64,000 nt of DNA from Pseudomonas marvdashtae (GTDB lineage Bacteria > Pseudomonadota > Gammaproteobacteria > Pseudomonadales > Pseudomonadaceae), in the NCBI RefSeq assembly GCF_014268655.2, contig NZ_JABWQX020000004.1, forward strand, positions 62,001 to 126,000, given 5' to 3'. Shown one piece after another: positions 36,022 through 44,509 of this stretch. The notes below the pieces were generated by a model. That model was not told the origin of the DNA, searched no databases, and saw nothing but the letters and a program-made list of their open reading frames with translations. Numbering within the stretch: position 1 is the stretch's first letter; each line of letters starts with the position of its first letter. A program made the translations under genes and the position numbers.

Positions 36022-36274
36022 TGCTTTATGTATTTGAGGTAATTACACAGGGCTTAGAATTTTTACTCTAAAAATGACTATTGCATATTCTTGAGTCAGA
36101 TTCGTGACCGTAGGGGCCGTTTTTGGCTCTAGGCGACCCTTGGCAAAGCTGCTACTCTCGGCGCGCTTTTGTGACTTCTCGGCCTTTATCCAGCCAGATT
36201 CACCAACAGACACACACCAATAATAATCGCATCAAATGCGGTGAGAATTCGCGTTGCTGAGGAGTGGGGCTTCC
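36022..36274 (+). other. fadD2-fadD1 intergenic remainder
   Basis: No coding potential was found. The region is A/T-richer than its neighbours (for example AATTTTTACTCTAAAAATGAC around 36058-36078) and probably carries the separate fadD1 promoter and leader. No PsrA-type GAAAC-N4-GTTTC site was recognised. Confidence 0.4.
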
Positions 36275-37966
36275 ATGATCGAAGACTTTTGGAAGGATAA
36301 ATACCCAGCTGGGATTGCTGCCGACATCAATCCAGATGAGTATCCGAATATTCAGGCGGTGTTGAAGCAATCCTGCCAACGCTTCGCCGACAAGCCGGCA
36401 TTCAGCAACCTTGGCAAGACGATCACCTACGGTGAGCTGTACGAGTTGTCCGGTGCCTTTGCCGCTTACTTGCAACAGCATACCGATTTGCAGCCGGGCG
36501 ATCGAATCGCCGTGCAACTTCCCAACGTCCTCCAATACCCAGTGGCCGTGTTCGGTGCGATTCGTGCCGGGCTGATCGTGGTCAATACCAACCCGCTCTA
36601 CACCGCGCGGGAAATGGAACATCAATTCAATGATTCCGGTGCCAAGGCGCTGGTGTGCCTGGCAAACATGGCGCACCTGGCCGAGCACGTGGTGCCCAAG
36701 ACGGGCGTCAAGCACGTCATCGTGACCGAAGTCGCCGATCTTCTGCCGCCGCTCAAGCGTATGCTGATCAACAGCGTCATCAAGTACGTCAAGAAGATGG
36801 TCCCGGCTTATCACTTGCCCAAGGCCATCAAGTTCAACGATGTGCTGAGCAAGGGCCATGGCCAGCCCGTGACCGAAGCCAACCCTGCCAGCGATGAAGT
36901 GGCCGTGCTGCAATACACCGGCGGCACCACTGGCGTGGCGAAGGGCGCGATGCTTACCCACCGCAACCTGGTGGCGAACATGCTGCAGTGCAAGGCGCTG
37001 ATGGGCTCCAACCTCAATGAAGGCTGCGAAGTGCTAATCACGCCGCTGCCGCTTTATCACATCTACGCATTCACCTTCCATTGCATGGCGATGATGCTGA
37101 TCGGCAACCACAACATCCTGATCAGCAACCCGCGCGACCTGTCGGCGATGGTCAAGGAACTGTCGAAGTGGAAGTTCAGCGGTTTCGTTGGCCTCAACAC
37201 GTTGTTCGTGGCGCTGTGCAACAACGAAGCTTTCCGCAAGCTGGACTTCTCGGCGCTGAAGGTGACTTTGTCTGGCGGCATGGCCTTGCAATTGGCCGCG
37301 GCGGAGCGTTGGAAAGCGGTCACCGGTTGCCCGATCTGCGAAGGCTACGGCATGACCGAGACGAGCCCGGTCGCCACAGTCAACCCGATCCAGCACATCC
37401 AGGTTGGCACGATCGGTATTCCGGTGCCGTCGACGCTGTGCAAGGTCATCAATGACGCGGGCGTCGAGCTGCCATTGGGTGAAATCGGCGAGTTGTGTGT
37501 GAAAGGTCCACAGGTCATGAAGGGCTATTGGCAGCGCCAGGACGCCACCGACGAGATGCTCGACAGCGATGGCTGGCTCAAGACCGGCGACATCGCGGTG
37601 ATCCAGCCGGACGGCTACATGCGCATTGTCGATCGCAAGAAAGACATGATCCTGATCTCCGGCTTCAACGTGTACCCCAACGAATTGGAAGATGTGTTGG
37701 CGACCCTGCCGGGTGTGCTGCAATGCGCGGCCATCGGGGTGCCGGATGAGAAATCCGGCGAGGCGATCAAGATATTCATCGTCGCGCGCCCGGGTGTCAC
37801 CCTGACCAAGGAGCAGGTGATGGAGCACATGCGCGCCAACGTCACGGGTTACAAAGTGCCCAAGACCGTGGAATTCCGCGATGCGTTGCCTACCACCAAC
37901 GTGGGCAAGATCCTGCGTCGCGAATTGCGGGATGAAGAGTTGAGGAAGTTGGGGTTGAAGAAGTAA
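36275..37966 (+). CDS. fadD1: Long-chain acyl-CoA synthetase FadD1
   Basis: A 563-residue acyl-CoA ligase paralogous to the preceding gene. It has YTGGTTGVAKGAMLTH, EGYGMTETSPVATVNP, DGWLKTGDIAVIQPDGYMRIVDRKKDMI and NVGKILRRELRDEEL. Start ATG 36275 (MIEDFWKDKYPAGI) has GGAG about 10 nt upstream; a longer frame starting at 36254 is less likely. In P. aeruginosa, FadD1 prefers longer chains and FadD2 shorter ones; that division is only inferred here. A terminator follows. Confidence 0.93.
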   Translation: MIEDFWKDKYPAGIAADINPDEYPNIQAVLKQSCQRFADKPAFSNLGKTITYGELYELSGAFAAYLQQHTDLQPGDRIAVQLPNVLQYPVAVFGAIRAGLIVVNTNPLYTAREMEHQFNDSGAKALVCLANMAHLAEHVVPKTGVKHVIVTEVADLLPPLKRMLINSVIKYVKKMVPAYHLPKAIKFNDVLSKGHGQPVTEANPASDEVAVLQYTGGTTGVAKGAMLTHRNLVANMLQCKALMGSNLNEGCEVLITPLPLYHIYAFTFHCMAMMLIGNHNILISNPRDLSAMVKELSKWKFSGFVGLNTLFVALCNNEAFRKLDFSALKVTLSGGMALQLAAAERWKAVTGCPICEGYGMTETSPVATVNPIQHIQVGTIGIPVPSTLCKVINDAGVELPLGEIGELCVKGPQVMKGYWQRQDATDEMLDSDGWLKTGDIAVIQPDGYMRIVDRKKDMILISGFNVYPNELEDVLATLPGVLQCAAIGVPDEKSGEAIKIFIVARPGVTLTKEQVMEHMRANVTGYKVPKTVEFRDALPTTNVGKILRRELRDEELRKLGLKK

Positions 37967-37984
37967 GACCGCCGCCAACAAAAC

Positions 37985-38009
37985 GCCCCGCCAAGTGCGG
38001 GGCTTTTTA
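37985..38009 (+). terminator. Terminator after fadD1
   Basis: GCCCCGC-N5-GCGGGGC followed by TTTTT, 7-bp perfect stem starting 18 nt after the stop codon. Confidence 0.92.
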
Positions 38010-38050
38010 TTGCGGGAAAATTTCTACAGCCAGGCGCCCCTGGCCTTGGG

Positions 38051-38428
38051 TTACAACCGAAATTGCGCAAAATCCAGGTTGGTGCCACCCGGGCGCATGT
38101 CTTGGAGGTAGGAATCCTTGTCGGCACTGAGTTCCAGGCTCAGGGCTGCCTTGCGTTTGCCTTGGTTGCGCACTTCGAGGTTTTCCATTTTTTCGCGAAG
38201 GAACACGGTCGGTACCTTCAGATGCAACAACTCGTCGGTGGCCGGCGTGTGCAGCAGCAGGTGAATCCATTCGTATTGCCCAATGGCCAGCCGGGCCACT
38301 GGAATGTCGAACCAGAAGATGTTGCGGTTGCGGTTCAGTTCGCTGAAATGGCAGTTATTGACGCCTAGGACGGCGCCGCCCAGTTCTTGATTCCTGCGGG
38401 CGATGGCCTGCTTTTTATCGAGTTTCAT
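38051..38428 (-). CDS. Conserved hypothetical protein (basic, 125 aa)
   Basis: A 125-residue cytoplasmic protein, without signal peptide or membrane helix. It starts MKLDKKQAIARRNQELGGAVL and contains FWFDIPVARLAIGQYEWIHLLLHT and LHLKVPTVFLREKMENLEVRNQGKRKAALSLELS. The second half has a beta-rich look. It is common in pseudomonads as an uncharacterised gene; I could not assign a family with confidence. AGGAA lies 5-6 nt before ATG 38428. It stands alone, convergent with fadD1. Confidence 0.7.
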   Translation of the reverse strand: MKLDKKQAIARRNQELGGAVLGVNNCHFSELNRNRNIFWFDIPVARLAIGQYEWIHLLLHTPATDELLHLKVPTVFLREKMENLEVRNQGKRKAALSLELSADKDSYLQDMRPGGTNLDFAQFRL

Positions 38429-38622
38429 AACGTTCCTACGGGATTGGAGCTTCGGGCCGCAGCCTGAATACGTGGAGCATTCTCGGGGGTGGATCGACAA
38501 ACATAAAGCGCAACCTGCATCTGACGATGAAATGCGCCGCTGAAAAAATGAAACTCCCTGCAAACGGCCCCGGTCAACCCATATGTAATGACTTTTCGTA
38601 CAGTTATTCACAGGAGAGAATC

Positions 38623-38814
38623 ATGGGTAGCACGAGCGATAAAGTGAAGGGCGTTGCCAACGAAGCCGTCGGCAACATCAAGCAAGGCGTCGGCAAGGCC
38701 ACAGACAATGACCGTATGCGCGCCGAGGGCGTGGTCCAGGAGAAAAAAGGTGAGGCCCAGCAAACCGTGGGCAAGGCCAAGGATGCGGTCAAGAAAGGCG
38801 TTAACGAGGCGTAA
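38623..38814 (+). CDS. CsbD family stress protein
   Basis: A 63-residue CsbD-like protein. It has the repeated pattern [54 protein letters not shown], hydrophilic and helical. CsbD proteins accumulate under osmotic or stationary-phase stress in many bacteria, with no established molecular role. CAGGAGAG is 7-8 nt before ATG 38623. A stem-loop follows at 38838. Confidence 0.93.
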   Translation: MGSTSDKVKGVANEAVGNIKQGVGKATDNDRMRAEGVVQEKKGEAQQTVGKAKDAVKKGVNEA

Positions 38815-38837
38815 CCGGCCTGTTAAAAAACGATTGG

Positions 38838-38862
38838 AACGGCCATCCGCGGGTGGCCGTTA
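38838..38862 (+). terminator. Probable terminator after csbD
   Basis: ACGGCCA-N8-TGGCCGT stem near 38838-38862 without a long T-run. Moderate support. Confidence 0.55.
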
Positions 38863-38989
38863 TCATGTCGGCTCGAACTTGCACCGGGGAAAATTGTTCC
38901 AAAGTCGCCAAACAGGTTACTTTTGTCTTGGATAGCAACTCCGTGAGTCGCCAGGCGACCTTCCTTTTTTGCGGCGAAAGGAGACGCAC

Positions 38990-39943
38990 ATGATGTTCTC
39001 GGCCTTGAAAGGCTTACCCCTGCACCGCGTGATGATACGCACGGTGAATGAATTTCTCGACGACGAGATGTCGACGTACGCCTCCGCTCTGGCTTACCAG
39101 ATGCTGTTTTCGCTGTTCCCCTTCATTCTGTTTCTGATCGCGCTGATCGGTTTCCTGCACCTGCCGGACTTCTTCTCCTGGTTGCGCCTGCAATCGGAGC
39201 TGGTGCTTCCGCCCCAGGCCCTGGAACAGGTCAATCCGGTGATCGACCAGCTCCAGCAATCCAAGGGCGGATTGCTTTCGATCGGTATCGTGATCGCGTT
39301 GTGGACTGCCTCGGCCGGTGTGCGGCTGATGATGAGCGCGATGAACGCAGCCTACGATGTGGTCGAGGGGCGTCCGGCCTGGAAGCGCTTCCCGCTGTCG
39401 ATTTTCTACACCATCGGCATCGCGGGCATGTTGCTGGCCGCCGCGGCACTGATGGTGCTGGGGCCGCAGGTGATGGGCTGGATTGCCGCCCAGGTCGGGC
39501 TGGAGGAGTTTATCGTCACCGTCTGGACCCTCGTGCGCTGGCCGATCATCGTCTTTCTGCTGATGGTGGCCGTGGCGCTGATCTATTACGTGATGCCCGA
39601 CGTCAAGCAGGAGTTTCGCTTCATCACGCCAGGCTCGGTGTTGGCCGTGGTGGTCTGGATCATCGCTTCCCTGGGCTTCGCGTTCTACGTCAAGACCTTC
39701 GCCGACTACAACGCCATGTATGGCAGTATCGGCGCGATCATCGTCTTGTTGCTGTATTTCTATATTTCTTCAGCGGTGCTGTTACTCGGTGCGGAGATGA
39801 ATGCAGTGATCGAGCACATGTCCGCCGAGGGCAAGGACAAAGGCGAAAAACACCCAGACGAGCATAGCGAAAAACAGCATGTGTCCGGTCTTGGTCGCGA
39901 CCATTCCATCCCTCTCACTCATACTGACGAAGCCCGACCATGA
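38990..39943 (+). CDS. YihY/BrkB family inner-membrane protein
   Basis: A 317-residue integral membrane protein of the YihY (formerly RNase BN/BrkB) family. It has about six helices, for example [62 protein letters not shown] and [32 protein letters not shown]. The C-terminus is charged and hydrophilic ([16 protein letters not shown]). Function is not established; the old ribonuclease assignment is considered wrong. AAAGGAG lies 6 nt before ATG 38990. It overlaps def by 4 bp (ATGA). Confidence 0.9.
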   Translation: MMFSALKGLPLHRVMIRTVNEFLDDEMSTYASALAYQMLFSLFPFILFLIALIGFLHLPDFFSWLRLQSELVLPPQALEQVNPVIDQLQQSKGGLLSIGIVIALWTASAGVRLMMSAMNAAYDVVEGRPAWKRFPLSIFYTIGIAGMLLAAAALMVLGPQVMGWIAAQVGLEEFIVTVWTLVRWPIIVFLLMVAVALIYYVMPDVKQEFRFITPGSVLAVVVWIIASLGFAFYVKTFADYNAMYGSIGAIIVLLLYFYISSAVLLLGAEMNAVIEHMSAEGKDKGEKHPDEHSEKQHVSGLGRDHSIPLTHTDEARP

Positions 39944-40479
39944 TCCGCGAAATCCTGAAGATGGGCGATGAACGCCTGCTGCGCATCGCGCCGCCGGTGC
40001 CGGAGGAGATGTTCGACACGCCCGAGTTGTGGCAACTGATCGATGACATGTTCCAGACCATGGAGAGCGTTGGGGGCGTAGGCCTGGCGGCGCCGCAAAT
40101 CGGTGTCGACCTGCAATTGGTGATCTTCGGCTTCGAGCACAGCGAGCGTTATCCCGACGCCGAGGCCGTGCCGCAGACTATCTTGATCAACCCGCTGATC
40201 ACGCCGCTGAGTCCGCTGATGGAAGAGGGTTACGAAGGCTGCCTGTCGGTACCGGGCCTGCGCGGTGCGGTGGATCGCTACCAGCACATCCGCTACGAAG
40301 GTTTCGACCCCAAGGGCGAAGCCATCGTGCGCACGGCTTCAGGTTTCCACGCCCGGGTGGTCCAGCACGAATGCGATCACCTGATAGGTCGCTTGTACCC
40401 ATCGCGCATCACCGATTTCAGCAAGTTCGGATTTACTGAAGTGATGTTCCCGGACCTTGACCCAGCGGCCGACGATTGA
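39940..40479 (+). CDS. def: Peptide deformylase
   Basis: A 179-residue metalloenzyme removing the N-formyl group from nascent proteins. All three motifs are present: [23 protein letters not shown] and [15 protein letters not shown]. The two His and the Cys bind the metal, and the Glu is catalytic. It is coupled to the upstream YihY gene by an ATGA overlap, not placed with fmt. Pseudomonads often carry more than one deformylase, so this may be a secondary copy. Confidence 0.95.
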   Translation: MIREILKMGDERLLRIAPPVPEEMFDTPELWQLIDDMFQTMESVGGVGLAAPQIGVDLQLVIFGFEHSERYPDAEAVPQTILINPLITPLSPLMEEGYEGCLSVPGLRGAVDRYQHIRYEGFDPKGEAIVRTASGFHARVVQHECDHLIGRLYPSRITDFSKFGFTEVMFPDLDPAADD

Positions 40480-40482
40480 TCG

Positions 40483-40902
40483 TCAGGGTTTTGCAGGTTC
40501 CAACCCCATTGCAATCATCGGCTTGCTGCGCGCGTATCGGCTCAAACGCTCAGCCATTGCGTAAGGCAGTTCGGGGTTGAAGCGGAACCCGCGCCGCTCA
40601 TAAAAGCCGCGCAGATCCGGATGGCAGAATAACCACACTGGCTCGTCCATGCCGTTCACCGCCTCTCTGATCAACCGCGCCGCGATGCCCTGCGCGCGGT
40701 ACGCCGGGTCAACGAACAACCCCGTCAGCCAATGCCCACCAGACACCGGTCGCAGGCACAACGCCGCGATGATCTCATCGCGGCGCGCCACCCAGAGCTG
40801 CGCGTCACGCACGGCTTTCATCGAAGATTGGTGGGCACGATAGAACTTGTTCATCAGCGGCCACAGCGGTTCTTCGAGCTGTGTGTAATGGATTTGTGGC
40901 AT
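40483..40902 (-). CDS. GNAT family N-acetyltransferase
   Basis: A 139-residue acetyltransferase. The acetyl-CoA motif A is LFVDPAYRAQGIAARLIREAV, with the (R/Q)xxGx(G/A) loop as RAQGIA; FYERRGFRF is the usual motif B/C region. Substrate is unknown. It is convergent with def, 3 bp apart, with no room for a dedicated terminator. Confidence 0.85.
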   Translation of the reverse strand: MPQIHYTQLEEPLWPLMNKFYRAHQSSMKAVRDAQLWVARRDEIIAALCLRPVSGGHWLTGLFVDPAYRAQGIAARLIREAVNGMDEPVWLFCHPDLRGFYERRGFRFNPELPYAMAERLSRYARSKPMIAMGLEPAKP

Positions 40903-41004
40903 GGCAGGGGACGTTGGCGATGAGAGGAGGGCGATTATAAAAGAACGCCGGTGCAGCGATAGGTGTATACCTGGCTTACATCCCGTATGACTGGAGTACG
41001 TATC

Positions 41005-41115
41005 ATGGCCAAAGGCATGGATTCAAAAAAAGCGGCAAAGAAAAAACCGGCGAAGACCGCCGATGAAAAGCGCGCCGACAAAAAAACCAAGAAGGTCAAC
41101 CTGTTCGGCCATTGA
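41005..41115 (+). CDS. Lysine-rich 36-aa protein
   Basis: This short ORF encodes 36 residues with 12 Lys and 1 Arg: MAKGMDSKKAAKKKPAK at the N-terminus, ending KKVNLFGH. GGAG sits 9 nt before ATG 41005, and a hairpin follows the stop. The composition suggests a disordered, nucleic-acid-associated protein, resembling small basic proteins kept in pseudomonads. The function is unknown. It stands alone between a GNAT gene and gntR. Confidence 0.65.
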   Translation: MAKGMDSKKAAKKKPAKTADEKRADKKTKKVNLFGH

Positions 41116-41146
41116 ACCGGCAACGCCTGGCTTTGCCTCGGGAGGA

Positions 41147-41171
41147 GCTGGGGCTGTAGCCCCAGCTTCAC
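41147..41171. terminator. Stem-loop between the Lys-rich ORF and gntR
   Basis: AGCTGGGGCT-GT-AGCCCCAGCT forms a perfect stem between two converging genes. It lacks a clear T-run and may act in both directions. Confidence 0.6.
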
Positions 41172-41217
41172 ACTCGCGGTTCGTCGGCATGGATCGACCG
41201 CTTCATGTCGGAACCGC

Positions 41218-42249
41218 TCAGGTACTTTCGCGAACCTTGAGTTCGAATCCCAGGTCAACCACCGGCTGGGTAATACGATTGCCAGCCATCAAGGTGAGCA
41301 TCTGTTCAGCGGCGCGGCGGCCAATCGCTTCCCTTGGAGTGCTGATGCTGCTCAAGCGCGGCACCATATGGGCCGAGGCGGGCAGATCGTTGAAGCCCAG
41401 GATCGATACCTGTTCGGGGACCTTGATGCCACAGCGCAACGCCTCGAGCAGGGCGCCGTGGGCCAGATCGTCGTTACCGAAGAAAATCGCATCGACGTCC
41501 GGGTGGCTGGCGAGCAATTGCAGGAACAGTTCTGCGCCCAAGCCCACCGACGACGGACGCGGCGTCAGTATTTCCAGGTCCGGGTCGTAGAGTTCGGCTT
41601 TCTGCAGCGCACGGCGGAAACCCTCGCCGCGCAGCAGCGTGCGTTGGTCCAGCTGGGCGCCGATATAGGCCAGGCGCTTGCGACCTCGGGAAATCAGATG
41701 CTCGGCGGCGGTCTCGCCGGCCTTGAGCTGGGAAAAACCGACGCAGTTCAGGCCGGCGCCTGGGTCCAATTCCATCATGTACACGCAAGGAATATTGCTG
41801 GCCTCGATCATGCGCCGGGCGCTTTCGGTACGGTCGAATCCGGTCAGCAGCAAGCCTCGAGGCTGGTACGCCATGTAATTGCGCAGCAGGTCTTCTTCTT
41901 CATCCCGGGAATAGTGGTAGTTGCCAATCACCACTTCGAAGCCTTTGGGCCGCAGCACGCGATGAATGGCTTCCAGGGTGTCAATGAACAGGAGGTTGGA
42001 CAACGACGGCACCAGCACCACCACCGAATGGCTCTGGGCCGAGGCCAGTGCGCGGGCGGCGGGGTTGACGACGTAGTTGAGTTCCAGGGCGGCCTGGCGG
42101 ACCTTGTCCACCAATTCGGCGGCCACGGTGCTGACGCCACGCAGGGCACGGGAGGCGGTGATCGGACTGACACCGGCCAGGCGTGCGACTTCGTTGAGCG
42201 TGGGGCGACCGGTGGTGCGAGTATTCTTATCGTTTTTAGGGGCGGTCAT
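41218..42249 (-). CDS. gntR: LacI-family gluconate repressor GntR
   Basis: A 343-residue repressor with an N-terminal LacI helix-turn-helix (PTLNEVARLAGVSPITASRALRGVSTV, hinge LNYVVNPAARALAS) and a periplasmic-binding-protein-like effector domain (VVVLVPSLSNLLFIDTLEAI..., IFFGNDDLAHGALLEAL, ILGFNDLPAS). It probably binds gluconate or 6-phosphogluconate and controls gntK and gntT. ATG 42249 gives MTAPKNDKNTRTTGRPTL; the Shine-Dalgarno sequence is poor. It is divergent from gntK, and a matching operator lies upstream of each. Confidence 0.94.
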   Translation of the reverse strand: MTAPKNDKNTRTTGRPTLNEVARLAGVSPITASRALRGVSTVAAELVDKVRQAALELNYVVNPAARALASAQSHSVVVLVPSLSNLLFIDTLEAIHRVLRPKGFEVVIGNYHYSRDEEEDLLRNYMAYQPRGLLLTGFDRTESARRMIEASNIPCVYMMELDPGAGLNCVGFSQLKAGETAAEHLISRGRKRLAYIGAQLDQRTLLRGEGFRRALQKAELYDPDLEILTPRPSSVGLGAELFLQLLASHPDVDAIFFGNDDLAHGALLEALRCGIKVPEQVSILGFNDLPASAHMVPRLSSISTPREAIGRRAAEQMLTLMAGNRITQPVVDLGFELKVREST

Positions 42250-42279
42250 CAGGGTGGCTTGCCAAACAAAAATCAAGGC

Positions 42280-42293
42280 ACTAAGGTAGCGCT
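42280..42293. promoter_or_regulatory. GntR operator upstream of gntR
   Basis: ACTAAGGTAGCGCT matches exactly the P. aeruginosa GntR motif AC-N-AAG-N-TAGCGCT as I recall it. It lies 31-44 nt upstream of the gntR start codon, indicating autoregulation. Confidence 0.8.
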
Positions 42294-42429
42294 GTCTCGG
42301 CGCGGCTGCAAATGCGCGAGCAGGGTTTGCCTGATCCCTGTGCGCAAGTGTCGTGGACGTACATGCTGCAACCACAAAAATGACAAGAAGGCGTCGGCAA
42401 CTTCTGCTTTTGCTGCGGTGTCATAACTG

Positions 42430-42443
42430 GCAAAGGTAGCGCT
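42430..42443. promoter_or_regulatory. GntR operator upstream of gntK
   Basis: GCAAAGGTAGCGCT, one mismatch from the GntR motif, followed by GTCTG. It lies 22-35 nt before ATG of gntK. Confidence 0.78.
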
Positions 42444-42464
42444 GTCTGCGCGCTGAGGTGTTAC

Positions 42465-42998
42465 ATGAATAATCCAATCACCGCCCTGGTCATCATGGGC
42501 GTTGCCGGTTGCGGCAAAACTTGCGTCAGCCAGGCCCTGTGCCAACTGAGCGACGCCACCGCCATTGAAGGCGACACGTTCCACCCTGCGGCCAACATCC
42601 AGAAGATGAGCGCCGGTATTCCCTTGAACGATGACGACCGTGCCGGCTGGCTCGACAGCCTGTGCGACGAGTTGCGCCGTGTCGACGCCACGGGCGAGCG
42701 CCCAGTGCTGACCTGCTCGGCCCTCAAGCACAGTTATCGCGAGCGTCTGCGCAGCGCCTTGCCAGGCCTGGGCTTCGTATTCCTTGAATTGACTCCAGAA
42801 GTGGCCGCTGATCGGGTTTCCCATCGTCCCGGCCATTTCATGCCGTCGACCCTGATTGACAGCCAGTTCGCCACTCTTGAATCCCCTGTCGGCGAGCCCC
42901 TGACCCTGGCTCTGGATGCGTCCAGCCACAGCGTTGATGAACTGGCCCGCCAGGCTTACGTCTGGTGGTTGGCCCACGGTTTGAAGCTTGCCGGCTGA
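42465..42998 (+). CDS. gntK: Gluconokinase
   Basis: This 177-residue P-loop kinase phosphorylates gluconate to 6-phosphogluconate, feeding Edd. Walker A is IMGVAGCGKTCVSQAL. EGDTFHPAANIQKMSAGIPLNDDDRAGWLDSL, TCSALKHSYRERLR and VSHRPGHFMPSTLIDSQFATLE are the standard GntK blocks. It is divergent from gntR and 92 bp before gntT, which has its own GntR-type site. Confidence 0.96.
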   Translation: MNNPITALVIMGVAGCGKTCVSQALCQLSDATAIEGDTFHPAANIQKMSAGIPLNDDDRAGWLDSLCDELRRVDATGERPVLTCSALKHSYRERLRSALPGLGFVFLELTPEVAADRVSHRPGHFMPSTLIDSQFATLESPVGEPLTLALDASSHSVDELARQAYVWWLAHGLKLAG

Positions 42999-43017
42999 GC
43001 TTCAGAAAATTTGCGTC

Positions 43018-43031
43018 AGAAAGATAGCGCT
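43018..43031. promoter_or_regulatory. GntR operator upstream of gntT
   Basis: AGAAAGATAGCGCT, again followed by GTC, between gntK and gntT. It indicates that gntT has a GntR-controlled promoter in addition to read-through from gntK. Confidence 0.72.
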
Positions 43032-43062
43032 GTCCCGACGGCTTGAAAATAACTGCTTCAAT

Positions 43063-43073
43063 AACAACAACAA
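43063..43073 (+). promoter_or_regulatory. Crc/Hfq-type motif before gntT
   Basis: AACAACAACAA contains two overlapping AAnAAnAA motifs just upstream of the AGGAG ribosome site, so translation of the permease is probably repressed by Hfq/Crc. Confidence 0.6.
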
Positions 43074-43090
43074 ATCAGGAGACACCTCCC

Positions 43091-44443
43091 ATGTTCGGCA
43101 TGTCCCACGAGACGTTCCTACTGCTTGATGCAGTGGTCACGGTGATCGGACTCATCGTCCTTATCACCAAGTTCAAATTCCACCCGTTCATCGCACTGAC
43201 CATCGCCGCCGCGTTCCTCGGCCTGACGTCGGGCATGCCGACCGGCACCATCATCAAGGCGTTCCAGGACGGCTTCGGTGGCGTGCTTGGTTTTGTCGGC
43301 ATCATCCTCGCGCTGGGCACGATGCTCGGCAAGATGATGGCCGAGTCGGGCGGGGCCGATCAGATCGCCCAGACCCTGATCCGCGCCTTCGGCAAGGACA
43401 AGGTGCAGTGGGCCATGATGTTCGCTGCGTTCCTGGTGGGCATCCCGCTGTTCTTCGAGATCGGCTTCGTGTTGCTGATCCCGCTGGTGTTCATCGTGGC
43501 GCGCCGCACCGGCGTGTCGATCATCAAGATCGGTATCCCGCTGCTGGCCGGCCTTTCCGCCGTCCACGGCCTGGTGCCACCGCACCCGGGCCCGCTGCTG
43601 GCGATCGGCATCTTTGGCGCTGACATCGGCAAGACCATTCTCTATGGCCTGATCGTCGCGCTGCCGACCGCCATCATTGCCGGGCCGATCTTCGGTACCT
43701 TCATTGCCAAGCACATCCCCGGTCATCCGAACCAGGAACTGGTGGATCAACTGGCGCGCGAGACGAACGCCGCCGAGCTGCCAAGCTTCAGCATCACCTT
43801 GATCACCGTGTTGTCGCCGGTGTTCCTGATGTTGCTCAAGACCTTCGCTGACGTGGCGCTGCCGGACGGCAACCTGTTCCGCGTCTGGATGGACATGATT
43901 GGCCACCCGATCTCGGCGTTGCTGCTGGCGTTGCTGCTGTCGTTGTACACCTTCGGCTACAAGCAGGGCATCGGCTCCAGCCAGATGCTCAAATGGCTGG
44001 ACGCAAGCCTGGCTCCGACGGCCGCGATCATCCTGATCATCGGTGCCGGTGGCGGCTTCAAGCAGATGCTCGTGACCAGCGGCGTGGGCGATGTGATCGG
44101 CCATATGGCGGTCAGCGCGCAGATCTCGCCGATCCTGCTGGCCTGGCTGGTGGCGGCGGTGATTCGAATTGCGACGGGTTCGGCGACGGTGGCAACCATT
44201 ACCGGTGCCGGGATCGTCGTGCCGGTGGTGGGGATGATGCCGGGTGTGAACCGTGAGCTGCTGGTGCTGGCGACCGGTGCCGGCTCGTTGATCCTGTCTC
44301 ACGTCAACGACGCAGGCTTCTGGCTCGTCAAGCAGTACTTCAATATGACCGTGGCCGAAACCTTCAAGACCTGGACCGCGATGGAAACCATCCTGTCCGT
44401 GGTGGCGCTGATCTTTATCCTGCTGTTGTCGCTGGTGATCTAA
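43091..44443 (+). CDS. gntT: Gluconate permease (GntP family)
   Basis: A 450-residue GntP-family symporter with about 12-14 helices that imports gluconate. Features: FKFHPFIALTIAAAFLGLTSGMP, GFGGVLGFVGIILALGTMLGKMMAESGGADQIAQTLI, GIPLFFEIGFVLLIPLVF, HGLVPPHPGPLLA and the C-terminal HVNDAGFWLVKQYF. ATG 43091 with AGGAG 9 nt upstream is the start; a longer frame to 43043 overlaps the control sites. A REP palindrome separates it from convergent alaC. Confidence 0.95.
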   Translation: MFGMSHETFLLLDAVVTVIGLIVLITKFKFHPFIALTIAAAFLGLTSGMPTGTIIKAFQDGFGGVLGFVGIILALGTMLGKMMAESGGADQIAQTLIRAFGKDKVQWAMMFAAFLVGIPLFFEIGFVLLIPLVFIVARRTGVSIIKIGIPLLAGLSAVHGLVPPHPGPLLAIGIFGADIGKTILYGLIVALPTAIIAGPIFGTFIAKHIPGHPNQELVDQLARETNAAELPSFSITLITVLSPVFLMLLKTFADVALPDGNLFRVWMDMIGHPISALLLALLLSLYTFGYKQGIGSSQMLKWLDASLAPTAAIILIIGAGGGFKQMLVTSGVGDVIGHMAVSAQISPILLAWLVAAVIRIATGSATVATITGAGIVVPVVGMMPGVNRELLVLATGAGSLILSHVNDAGFWLVKQYFNMTVAETFKTWTAMETILSVVALIFILLLSLVI

Positions 44444-44459
44444 GCAGCGACTGACAATC

Positions 44460-44489
44460 TGTGGCGAGGGAGCTTGCTCCCTCGCCACA
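44460..44489. repeat. Single REP palindrome between gntT and alaC
   Basis: TGTGGCGAGGGAGC-TT-GCTCCCTCGCCACA, a perfect 14-bp stem between two convergent genes. It may double as a bidirectional transcript end. Confidence 0.88.
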
Positions 44490-44509
44490 TCAGCGGTTGT
44501 GATTGGCTG

